From assembly GCA_900549005.1 (NCBI GenBank), contig URMT01000092.1, positions 1 through 6,647 of the forward strand: 6,647 bases of DNA. Reading direction: 5' to 3'. The notes beneath the pieces are model-generated. The model was given only the letters and a program-made list of their open reading frames with translations. It was not told the DNA's origin and searched no databases. Origin of the DNA: an uncultured Eubacteriales bacterium (lineage in GTDB: Bacteria; Bacillota; Clostridia; Christensenellales; Borkfalkiaceae). The position numbers were made by a program, and so were the translations under genes. Below are positions 1 to 5,565 of this stretch, piece after piece (positions within the stretch are counted from its first letter, which is position 1; every line of letters begins with the position of its first letter).

Positions 1-120
1 TGTAGAGCCTCGGCAGGGCAGCGCTTCGCTCGCGCACGCGAAATGACAGTTATTATCGTCCGCCGTATGCGGCGGAAAAATCTTATAAATTGTAACAAAT
101 CACACAACAGAGGTATAAAT
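1..120. other. Non-coding leader upstream of def with two small stem-loops
   Basis: No gene is supported here, although the def frame is open right back to the window edge. Two inverted repeats are visible. TTCGC (25-29) faces GCGAA (38-42). A perfect 7-bp stem runs 59-65/70-76 around a TATG loop (CCGCCG/CGGCGG core), followed by A residues rather than T residues, so it is not a + strand intrinsic terminator. The first ~48 bp, read on the minus strand, resemble the TGTCATTTCG...GCGAAGCG kind of dispersed intergenic repeat seen in many bacterial genomes; that resemblance is from memory. A TATAAA (84-89) could be a -10, but no -35 stands at the right distance, so def may be transcribed from further upstream. 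Confidence 0.5.
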
Positions 121-591
121 ATGGCACAAAGGTATGTCGTGCAGGTGGGCGACCCCGTCCTGCGCAAAGTCTGCAAAGAGGTCAAAAACTTCAACGGCGA
201 GCTTGCCTCGCTTCTGGACGATATGAAGGTGACCGTCCGCGCCGAAGACGGTGCAGGGCTCGCCGCACCCCAGGTGGGCGTGGATATCCGCGCCGTGGTA
301 ATCGACGTGGAAGAGGGCTTTTTCGAGCTCGTAAACCCCGAAATTTACTACGAAAAGGGCGAACAGACAGGCCCCGAAGGCTGCCTTTCGGTAAAGGGCA
401 AGCAGGGCATTGTCACCCGCCCCGAAAAGGTCAAGGTAGTCTACCGCGACAGGTACGGCAGAAAGCACAAGCTCACAGCCGAAGGCTTCTGCGCGCGCGC
501 CGTATGCCACGAACTCGACCACCTCGACGGCATACTCTATATCGATAAGGCCGTGAACGTGGTGGATATTTCCGACGAAGAGGATAAGTAA
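121..591 (+). CDS. def: Peptide deformylase
   Basis: Cytosolic metalloenzyme that removes the N-formyl group from the initiator methionine of new proteins. The 156-residue product has all three family motifs: GAGLAAPQ at 44-51, EGCLS at 86-90 and HELDH at 130-134. By family knowledge Cys88, His130 and His134 hold the metal, Glu131 is the catalytic base and Gln51 assists. The residue before the first His is Cys (CHELDH) rather than the common Gln. The start at 121 is chosen because AGAGG (109-113) sits 7 nt upstream and the protein then begins with the usual short strand before GDPVLR. The same frame is open upstream (ATG at 43), but that extension is Arg/Asn-rich and unlike the family. The acidic tail (SDEEDK) is unremarkable. 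It leads the block with fmt 77 bp downstream, its functional partner. Confidence 0.97.
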   Translation: MAQRYVVQVGDPVLRKVCKEVKNFNGELASLLDDMKVTVRAEDGAGLAAPQVGVDIRAVVIDVEEGFFELVNPEIYYEKGEQTGPEGCLSVKGKQGIVTRPEKVKVVYRDRYGRKHKLTAEGFCARAVCHELDHLDGILYIDKAVNVVDISDEEDK

Positions 592-619
592 GGCAAAATA
601 AACCGTGCGCGGTTTTGCC
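592..619 (+). other. Bulged stem-loop between def and fmt
   Basis: An imperfect hairpin begins one base after the def stop. AAACCG (600-605) pairs with CGGTTT (610-615) around a TGCG loop, and GGCA (592-595) pairs with TGCC (616-619), leaving AAAT (596-599) as a bulge. A competing pairing of GGCAAAA (592-598) with TTTTGCC (613-619) is possible. No T-run follows, so termination is not the obvious role; RNA stability or partial attenuation between def and fmt is possible. Function is inferred only. Confidence 0.4.
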
Positions 620-668
620 CGATTTGTATCAGCTTAGAAGTAAAAAAGTTTTGCGGAGGTTTTGGCGA

Positions 669-1589
669 ATGAAGATAGTATATGCGGGAACGCCGCAGTA
701 TGCGGTCGCCCCCTTGAAGGCGCTCAAAGAGGGCGGGTTCGAAGTAGTTGCCGTCGTCACGCAGGAAGACAGGCCCGTGGGAAGGCGCGGCGTTATAACG
801 CCTCCGCCCGTAAAGCAATACGCCCTCTCCGCAGGGCTGCCCGTATATCAGTTTCACCGCATACGCGAGCACGTCGAAGAGCTCAAAGCGCTCGGCGCCG
901 ACGCTATGTTTACCTGCGCCTACGGCCAGCTTTTATCGCGCGAGGTGCTCTCCGTTTTCCCGCAAGGGGTATGGAACGCGCACGCCTCACTCCTGCCCAA
1001 ACACAGGGGTGCTTCACCCGTTCAATCGGCAATACTTGCGGGCGAATGTGTGACGGGCGTCACTGTGATGAAGACCGAACTCGCACTCGACAGCGGCGAT
1101 ATCCTGCTCGTAAAGCGCTGCGCGATAGAGGAGGGCGAAACGTGCGGCGAACTTTCTGAAAGGCTCTCCGCCCTCTCTGCCGAAGCCCTGTGCGAGGCGG
1201 CTCGGCTGATTGAAAGCGGCGATATCAACCTGCTGTTGCAGGACGAGGGCGCCGCAACTTACTGTAAAAAGATTAAAAAAGAGGACGCAAAAGTGGATTT
1301 TTCGGCCGATGCCGACAAGGTGTGCGCCCTCATAAACGCTATGAGCCCCTCTCCCGCTGCCTTCTGCCATTTAAGCGGCAAGCCCGTCAACCTGCTCCGC
1401 GCATACGTTCGCGCTGGTGAAGAGGGGAGCGCGGGCGAGGTCATCTCCGTCACAAAACAGGGAGTTAAGGTAAGGTGCGGCAGGGGCAGCGTGCTTATAA
1501 CCGAGGCACAGTTTGCGGGCGGCAAGCGCCTTTCGGCGGCCGACATCTTCAACGGCAGAAAGATTTGCAGGGGGGATATGCTTGAATAA
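669..1589 (+). CDS. fmt: Methionyl-tRNA formyltransferase
   Basis: Transfers the formyl group of 10-formyl-tetrahydrofolate to Met-tRNA(fMet) in the cytosol, the step that Def later reverses on the protein. The 306-residue product has the N-terminal formyltransferase fold (about 1-200) with AGTP at 6-9, the substrate loop TQEDRPVGRRG at 31-41, and the signature NAHASLLPKHRGASP at 103-117. The catalytic triad of the family is present as Asn103, His105 and Asp141 (DSGD). A C-terminal tRNA-binding domain follows from about residue 205 (AMSPSPAAF, GKPVNLL). Length is normal for the family. The ATG at 669 is preferred because GGAGG (655-659) lies 9 nt upstream. An in-frame TTG at 615 would add 18 residues and falls inside the intergenic hairpin. 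The 3' end overlaps the rsmB start by 8 bp, suggesting translational coupling. Confidence 0.97.
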   Translation: MKIVYAGTPQYAVAPLKALKEGGFEVVAVVTQEDRPVGRRGVITPPPVKQYALSAGLPVYQFHRIREHVEELKALGADAMFTCAYGQLLSREVLSVFPQGVWNAHASLLPKHRGASPVQSAILAGECVTGVTVMKTELALDSGDILLVKRCAIEEGETCGELSERLSALSAEALCEAARLIESGDINLLLQDEGAATYCKKIKKEDAKVDFSADADKVCALINAMSPSPAAFCHLSGKPVNLLRAYVRAGEEGSAGEVISVTKQGVKVRCGRGSVLITEAQFAGGKRLSAADIFNGRKICRGDMLE

Positions 1590-2805
1590 TCCGCTTACCG
1601 ACCCCTACATCGTGCTCAATAAAGTCTATTCGGGCGGCGCCTATTTAAAACAGGCGCTGACAGAGTCGCAGATAGAGCCGAAAAACCGCCCGCGCACTTC
1701 AAAAATATGCTATGGCGTGCTCGAAAAGGACGTGTATTTAAGCCATATCATAGGGGCAAACTGCACGCGCACGCCCAAATCTGCCGTGCGGCTGGTGCTC
1801 AAAATCGCGCTGTATATGCTTGAATTTATGGGCAAGCACGGCTATATGGTGGCCGACTGCGCGGTCGAACTGTGCAAAAAGCTGGGCAAGGCGGGTGCGG
1901 CGGGCTTCGTGAACGCCTTTCTGCGCTCCTATAAAATTCCGCCCCTGCCCCAAAGCGCCGACGAACGCCTGTCCGTTTCGGCAAGCGCGCCGCTGTGGCT
2001 GGCAAAAAAGGTGCGCCGCAGCTTTAAGGGCGAGGCCGAGGCCATACTTTCGGCCCCCTCGGCGGGTGTGTGCGTCCGCTTTGAAAGGGAAGAGCAAAAG
2101 TATCTTGCGGCCGAACACATAAAAACGCCGTTCAAGGGCGTGTATATCTTCAAAAATTTTGTGCGCGACGAGGGGTACGACAGGGGCGATTACACCTTCC
2201 AGTCGGTGGGTTCCGTCGCCATTTGCTCGGTAATATCCCCGTGTGAACGCCTTCTCGATGCCTGCGCCGCCCCCGGCGGCAAGAGCGTGCTCCTTTCAAA
2301 AAAGTGCGGCCGCGTCACCTCGCAGGAACTTCACCCGCACAGGGTGGAACTCATTCAATCGTACCGCGCGCGTATGGGTGCAGACAACGTACTCCCCGTC
2401 TGCGGCGACGCCTCTTTATTCAATCCCGAATGGGAGGGCGCGTTCGACGCCGTTCTGTGCGACGTCCCCTGTTCGGGCAGCGGCGTAATCAACGAAAACC
2501 CCGATATAAAGCTGTTCAGGCAGGAGGGCGACATAGCCTCGCTCGCCGCCTTGCAGCAAAAAATACTTTCAAACTGCGCCCGCTACGTAAGGTCGGGCGG
2601 CAGCCTCTACTATTCCACCTGCTCCGTCCTGCCCGAAGAAAACGACAGTGCGGTGCATAACTTCCTTGAAGGCAATGCAGGCTTTGCCGTAGAACAGATT
2701 GACTGCGCCCTTGCTTACCGCCGCACAAAATACGGTTTGCAGTTTCTGCCGCACATCTCGCTCGGCGCGGGCTTTTACGTGGCAAAACTTGTGCGAAAGG
2801 GTTAA
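1582..2805 (+). CDS. rsmB: 16S rRNA (cytosine-C5)-methyltransferase RsmB
   Basis: SAM-dependent m5C methyltransferase; the family's RsmB member methylates C967 of 16S rRNA (E. coli numbering). The 407-residue product has an N-terminal NusB-like helical domain (about 1-140) and a Rossmann methyltransferase domain. Motifs seen: the SAM loop DACAAPGGKS at 226-235, DVPCSGSG at 294-301 and YSTCS at 344-348. Cys347 is the expected nucleophile and Cys297 the residue that releases the product. The start is read as TTG 1582: it lies inside the end of fmt, a G-rich ribosome site (about 1569-1575) is 6 nt upstream, and the protein then opens with NNPLTDPYIVLNKVY, typical of the NusB-like domain. The nearby ATG at 1578 is in the fmt frame. 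The protein is a little shorter than many RsmBs, and the usual Gln-Asp pair before the SAM domain reads Gln-Ser (FQSVGSV). Confidence 0.94.
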   Translation: MNNPLTDPYIVLNKVYSGGAYLKQALTESQIEPKNRPRTSKICYGVLEKDVYLSHIIGANCTRTPKSAVRLVLKIALYMLEFMGKHGYMVADCAVELCKKLGKAGAAGFVNAFLRSYKIPPLPQSADERLSVSASAPLWLAKKVRRSFKGEAEAILSAPSAGVCVRFEREEQKYLAAEHIKTPFKGVYIFKNFVRDEGYDRGDYTFQSVGSVAICSVISPCERLLDACAAPGGKSVLLSKKCGRVTSQELHPHRVELIQSYRARMGADNVLPVCGDASLFNPEWEGAFDAVLCDVPCSGSGVINENPDIKLFRQEGDIASLAALQQKILSNCARYVRSGGSLYYSTCSVLPEENDSAVHNFLEGNAGFAVEQIDCALAYRRTKYGLQFLPHISLGAGFYVAKLVRKG

Positions 2806-2877
2806 AGCCTGCCAGGCGGAATTTACCTCAAAATTTGAATTACCCCCGCAATATGCCGCAGATATCAAAGGTTTTTT
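2806..2877. other. Short rsmB-rlmN spacer
   Basis: A 72-bp spacer with a tiny GCCT/AGGC hairpin directly after the rsmB stop, too small to call a terminator. AAAGG (2867-2871) lies 6 nt before the rlmN ATG and is its ribosome binding site. No clear promoter is visible, so rlmN is probably transcribed with rsmB. Confidence 0.5.
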
Positions 2878-3915
2878 ATGAAGGATATCATTCAGAACTA
2901 CAACTTAAAAGAGCTTGAACTTTTAATGGAGCGCCTGGGCGAAAAGCCCTTCCGCGCAAAGCAGGTGTACGGCGGCATAATGCGTGGGCACAACATATCC
3001 GATATCCCCGCCGTGCCCGCGGCGCTCAAACAAAAACTTCTGGAACAGTTCGAGGACTGCACGGCAGAGGTTGTAAAAACGCTCACCTCCGCCGACGGAA
3101 CGGAAAAATACCTCTTCCGCCTTGCCGACGGCAACATAATAGAGGGCGTTCTGATGAAGTATAAATACGGCAACACACAGTGCGTATCCACCCAGGTGGG
3201 CTGCCGTATGGGCTGCAAGTTCTGCGCAAGCACGCTGGGCGGGCTGGTACGCAATCTGAGCTCTGGCGAAATTCTGGCGCAGGTGTTAAAGGTGAACGCC
3301 CTTCACGGCGGCACCCCGCAAAAACGCACCGTAACCAACGTCGTTTTAATGGGCAGCGGCGAGCCGCTGGATAACTACGAAAACGTAATAAAATTTCTGC
3401 GCGATATGTCGGCCGAAGGCGGCATCAATATTTCGCCGCGCAACGTAAGCCTTTCAACCTGCGGTCTCGTGCCCAAAATGTACGATTTGGCGGAGGAAGG
3501 GCTGCCCGTCAACCTCACCGTGTCTTTGCACAACGTTACCGACGAAGAGCGCGCCCGCACGATGCCGATTGCAAAGAAGTATAAGATTTCAGAAATTTTA
3601 GAAGCGTGCAACAACTACTTCAAAAAGACGGGCAGGCGGTATATATTCGAATATTCGCTGATTGCGGGCGAAAATGCAGACGAAGCGCACGCCCGCGCAC
3701 TGATTTCGCTTTTGAAGGGCAGGCCCTGCCACGTCAATTTAATTCGCCTCAACGACGTAAAGGAGCGCAAACTGCTCGCCGCCGACGAGCGCGCCGCGCA
3801 GAATTTTTTAAATACCCTCACCGAAGGCGGCATATCTGCAACGCTTCGCCGCAGGATGGGGGCGGATATTGGCGGGGCGTGCGGACAGCTTAGAGCCGGT
3901 TATATAAATAATTAG
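2878..3915 (+). CDS. rlmN: 23S rRNA (adenine-C2)/tRNA methyltransferase RlmN (radical SAM)
   Basis: Radical-SAM enzyme that methylates C2 of A2503 in 23S rRNA, and in E. coli also A37 of some tRNAs. The 345-residue product has the family layout: a small N-terminal helical domain (1-75; FRAKQVYGGI at 25-34) and then the radical-SAM barrel. The iron-sulfur cluster cysteines are Cys109, Cys113 and Cys116 (CRMGCKFC). Cys102 and Cys335 (GGACGQL) match the two extra cysteines of the mechanism, Cys118 and the methyl-carrying Cys355 in E. coli RlmN. SAM-binding GEPLDNYENV, SPRNVSLSTCG and TVSLHN are also present. The common MGMGEPL reads MGSGEPL here. Lacking a Cfr-like neighbourhood and sitting after rsmB, it is read as housekeeping RlmN rather than the resistance enzyme Cfr. 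In B. subtilis prpC, prkC and rsgA would follow; here non-coding repeat DNA does. Confidence 0.97.
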   Translation: MKDIIQNYNLKELELLMERLGEKPFRAKQVYGGIMRGHNISDIPAVPAALKQKLLEQFEDCTAEVVKTLTSADGTEKYLFRLADGNIIEGVLMKYKYGNTQCVSTQVGCRMGCKFCASTLGGLVRNLSSGEILAQVLKVNALHGGTPQKRTVTNVVLMGSGEPLDNYENVIKFLRDMSAEGGINISPRNVSLSTCGLVPKMYDLAEEGLPVNLTVSLHNVTDEERARTMPIAKKYKISEILEACNNYFKKTGRRYIFEYSLIAGENADEAHARALISLLKGRPCHVNLIRLNDVKERKLLAADERAAQNFLNTLTEGGISATLRRRMGADIGGACGQLRAGYINN

Positions 3916-3949
3916 TCCGCTCGGCTTCATATAAACTTCGCATTACTTT

Positions 3950-4003
3950 GTCGCGGTTACGGGTTCGCTCAGTCACTTACCTTTAAGTAAGCTCCTTCGC
4001 GAC
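3950..4003. repeat. Nested inverted repeat GTCGCG...CGCGAC
   Basis: GTCGCG (3950-3955) faces CGCGAC (3998-4003). Inside, CTTAC (3976-3980) and GTAAG (3987-3991) form a perfect 5-bp stem around CTTTAA. Between the two stems lies ACGGGTTC (3959-3966), whose exact reverse complement GAACCCGT occurs once in each downstream direct repeat (4036-4043 and 4130-4137). It could be part of a dispersed palindromic element or a structured RNA; the sequence alone does not decide. Confidence 0.6.
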
Positions 4004-4010
4004 TTCCGCC

Positions 4011-4073
4011 CGCTTCGCGTACTGCTCGCTTTTCTGAACCCGTTATGGGCTTATGTTAAGGGAAACCCTGCTT
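4011..4073. repeat. 63-bp direct repeat, copy 1
   Basis: Begins CGCTTCGCGTACTGCTCGCT and ends in CCCTGCTT. It matches copy 2 at 59 of 63 positions by hand alignment without gaps. The copies start 94 bp apart. Near its 3' end the hairpin is weaker than in copy 2: AGGG/CCCT around AAA. It contains GAACCCGT (4036-4043), the complement of 3959-3966. Confidence 0.85.
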
Positions 4074-4104
4074 GCGCACGGTGTTTATTTATAAAATGAA
4101 ATCG

Positions 4105-4167
4105 CGCTTCGCGTACTGCTCGCTTCTCTGAACCCGTTATGGGCTTATGGCAAGGGAAACCTTGCTT
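4105..4167. repeat. 63-bp direct repeat, copy 2
   Basis: The second copy of the element at 4011-4073, with four substitutions. Three of the four fall in the terminal hairpin and here give a perfect 6-bp stem. The flanking bases of the two copies do not match, so the repeat unit is about 63 bp. It contains GAACCCGT at 4130-4137. Confidence 0.85.
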
Positions 4168-4168
4168 T
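4150..4168 (+). terminator. Possible weak terminator hairpin ahead of rpe
   Basis: GCAAGG (4150-4155) pairs perfectly with CCTTGC (4160-4165) around a GAAA tetraloop, followed by only three T residues (4166-4168). The shape fits a short intrinsic terminator for transcripts leaving rlmN, but the T-tract is poor. The same hairpin is imperfect in repeat copy 1. It may simply be part of the repeat. Confidence 0.3.
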
Positions 4169-4173
4169 AAACG

Positions 4174-4201
4174 TTAATTATTTCAATAATTCAGTTATAC
4201 T
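4174..4201 (+). promoter_or_regulatory. Candidate promoter for the rpe-thiN-spoVM-dipeptidase unit
   Basis: A good -10 candidate TATACT is at 4196-4201, in the only AT-rich block of the intergenic region. The best -35 at proper spacing is weak (TTAATT, 4174-4179, 16 bp away). An alternative pair is TTGCTT (4162-4167) with AATAAT (4185-4190) at 17 bp, overlapping the repeat's hairpin. The location suggests a separate transcript for the second gene block. Confidence 0.35.
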
Positions 4202-4220
4202 TATTTTCGGAGAACAAATT

Positions 4221-4889
4221 ATGGAAACAAAGATAGCGCCTTCAATACTCTCTGCCGACTTTTCGCGTATGGGCGATGCCATCCGCCTGTGCGAGGCGGG
4301 CGGCGCCGACCTTATTCACTGCGACGTTATGGACGGCTCGTTCGTCGAACCGATTACCTTCGGCGGGCAGATGGTGAAGAACATACGCCCCCTCACAAAA
4401 CTTCCGCTCGACGTGCACCTTATGATAGAGCACCCCAAGACGCAGATAAAATTCTTTGCCGAGGCGGGCGCGGACATAATTACCGTGCACTACGAAGCGT
4501 GCGCCAAAATCTCGCAGGGGTATCTTAAAGAGACGCTCGAACTTATAAAATCTTACGGCGTAAAGTGCGGCGCGGTGGTAAATCCAGACGTACCCGTCGA
4601 AGAGCTGTTCCCCGTGTTCCCCCTGTGCGATATGGTGCTTTTAATGTCGGTATTCCCCGGCTACGGCGGCCAGAAATTTATTCCGTCCGTGCTCGAAAAA
4701 ATCAAATCGGCGCGGAAATATGCCCGAGCTATCGGCAAACCCGATATGGATATAGAGGTAGACGGCGGCATAAACGCGCAGACGGCGCCTCTTGCAATAG
4801 CTGCGGGCGCAAACGTGCTGGTTGCCGGCTCTGCCCTCTTCGGCGCGCCCGACTTTGCGGCGGCCGTTAAAAACCTGAGGCAAAAATGA
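4221..4889 (+). CDS. rpe: Ribulose-phosphate 3-epimerase
   Basis: Interconverts D-ribulose 5-phosphate and D-xylulose 5-phosphate in the cytosolic pentose phosphate pathway. The 222-residue product is a single TIM barrel of normal length. It opens with IAPSILSADF (5-14). The metal and acid/base residues of the family are His33, Asp35 (HCDVMDG), His66 (LDVHLMI) and Asp181 (EVDGGI). The phosphate-loop motif reads SVFPGYGGQKF, with Phe where many Rpes have Asn. The start is ATG 4221 with GGAG (4209-4212) 8 nt upstream. The last codons overlap the thiN start in an ATGA (4886-4889), so the two are probably translationally coupled. The pathway link is direct: transketolase uses xylulose 5-phosphate and needs the thiamine diphosphate that ThiN makes. 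Confidence 0.96.
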   Translation: METKIAPSILSADFSRMGDAIRLCEAGGADLIHCDVMDGSFVEPITFGGQMVKNIRPLTKLPLDVHLMIEHPKTQIKFFAEAGADIITVHYEACAKISQGYLKETLELIKSYGVKCGAVVNPDVPVEELFPVFPLCDMVLLMSVFPGYGGQKFIPSVLEKIKSARKYARAIGKPDMDIEVDGGINAQTAPLAIAAGANVLVAGSALFGAPDFAAAVKNLRQK

Positions 4890-5491
4890 AGGCGGCGCTT
4901 TTATTGAACGGCGCGCCCTATTGCGGCGAACTGCCGAAAGACCGCCTTATATACTGCTGCGACGGCGCCTACCGCTGGGCGAAGGGCAGGGCAAAGATAT
5001 ACAAAAACATCGGCGATTTCGACAGCCTCGACGAAGTTCCGTGTCCCGCCCCCGAGGAGGTTTACCCCTCGGAAAAGGACTTCACCGACGGCGAAATCGC
5101 GCTTAGAAAGATGATTGAAGAGGGCGCGGACGACATAGAGGTCTACGGCGCCTTCGGCGGCAGGGAAGACCACTTCATCGGCAACCTGCACCTTCTTTAT
5201 TTCGCGCATATGCGCGGGGTAAATATGCGTCTGATATCCGAAAATACCATAGCTTTTCTCGGAAGCGGAAGGATAGATTTTTCTGGCTTCGCCGGCAAGA
5301 CGATATCGGTGTTCCCATTTTCGGCGCCCGTGCATATAATTGAAAGCAGAGGGCTAAAATACTCCTACCCGCAGGTTTTGGGCTACGGCGAATGCCGCGG
5401 CGTTTCGAACATAGTGGAGGAGGAAGGCGCCAGCGTCGTCACGGGTGCGGGCGAAGTTGCCCTTGTATTCATAAACAGGGGGTGCGTATGA
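4886..5491 (+). CDS. thiN: Thiamine pyrophosphokinase
   Basis: Converts thiamine and ATP to thiamine diphosphate and AMP. The 201-residue product shows the family motifs in order: CDGAY at 25-29, IGDFDS at 42-47, EKDFTDGEIAL at 63-73 and GAFGGREDHFIGNL at 88-101. The Asp-rich motifs bind Mg-ATP and the GGRxDH motif belongs to the active site. A smaller C-terminal thiamine-binding domain follows (about 120-201; GLKYSY and GECRGVSN). Length is close to the bacterial ThiN norm of about 210. The ATG overlaps the rpe stop by 4 bp, and its own stop overlaps the next ATG by 4 bp (ATGA, 5488-5491). The rpe-thiN order is the conserved Firmicutes arrangement. Several non-core Cys residues (13, 24, 25, 53) have no obvious role. 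Confidence 0.94.
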   Translation: MKAALLLNGAPYCGELPKDRLIYCCDGAYRWAKGRAKIYKNIGDFDSLDEVPCPAPEEVYPSEKDFTDGEIALRKMIEEGADDIEVYGAFGGREDHFIGNLHLLYFAHMRGVNMRLISENTIAFLGSGRIDFSGFAGKTISVFPFSAPVHIIESRGLKYSYPQVLGYGECRGVSNIVEEEGASVVTGAGEVALVFINRGCV

Positions 5492-5565
5492 ACAGAATAG
5501 TAGTAGTTTGCGTAAAGCCGCCCAGACCCGTCAGGGCGCTTTTAAGGGCGGTATGCCGCAGATAG
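5488..5565 (+). CDS. spoVM: SpoVM-like sporulation microprotein (25 aa)
   Basis: A 25-codon frame starting at the ATGA that overlaps the thiN stop, with AGGGGG (5477-5482) 5 nt upstream as a ribosome binding site. In B. subtilis the 26-residue SpoVM gene sits at this place, right after thiN. SpoVM is an amphipathic peptide that binds the curved outer forespore membrane and anchors SpoIVA for spore coat and cortex assembly. Against the B. subtilis peptide, recalled from memory, the alignment is gap-free with a 3-residue offset: K10-P-P12-R13 matches K7-L-P9-K10, and L18-L19-R20-A21 matches I15-V16-R17-A18. Pro9 is important for SpoVM localisation. Arg16, 20 and 24 lie on one helix face and Val15, Leu18, Leu19, Val22 on the other. 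Odd points are extra prolines at 11 and 14 and the 13-bp overlap with the next gene. Its short length limits certainty. Confidence 0.78.
   Translation: MNRIVVVCVKPPRPVRALLRAVCRR

Larger units (their letters stand above)
3916..4220. other. Repeat-rich intergenic region between rlmN and rpe
   Basis: A 305-bp stretch without a supportable gene on either strand. It contains an inverted-repeat section (3950-4003), two 63-bp direct repeats (4011-4073 and 4105-4167), and an AT-rich segment (about 4168-4208) that probably carries the rpe promoter. The change from GC-rich repeats to an AT-rich promoter-like block is visible by eye. In B. subtilis this interval is filled by prpC, prkC and rsgA; no trace of those genes is seen here. 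Confidence 0.8.

Noticed and set aside
43..120. N-terminal extension of def from ATG 43, or from the window edge
   Set aside because: The frame is open but has no ribosome site at 43. The extension is Arg/Asn-rich and unlike deformylases, whereas 121 has AGAGG at good spacing and gives the normal family N-terminus.
615..668. TTG start for fmt at 615
   Set aside because: It lies in the intergenic hairpin without a ribosome site and adds 18 residues not seen in the family. ATG 669 has GGAGG 9 nt upstream.
2878..3915. Cfr antibiotic-resistance methyltransferase instead of RlmN
   Set aside because: The gene lies in the conserved housekeeping order after rsmB, with RlmN-type N-terminal domain and motifs and no mobile-element context.
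3916..4220. CRISPR array
   Set aside because: Only two imperfect 63-bp copies with a single 31-bp spacing. CRISPR repeats are shorter, near-identical and more numerous, and no cas gene is present.
4060..4220. Known riboswitch such as TPP ahead of rpe-thiN
   Set aside because: ThiN salvage made a TPP riboswitch worth checking, but I could not find the CUGAGA and related conserved core of the THI element on the + strand.
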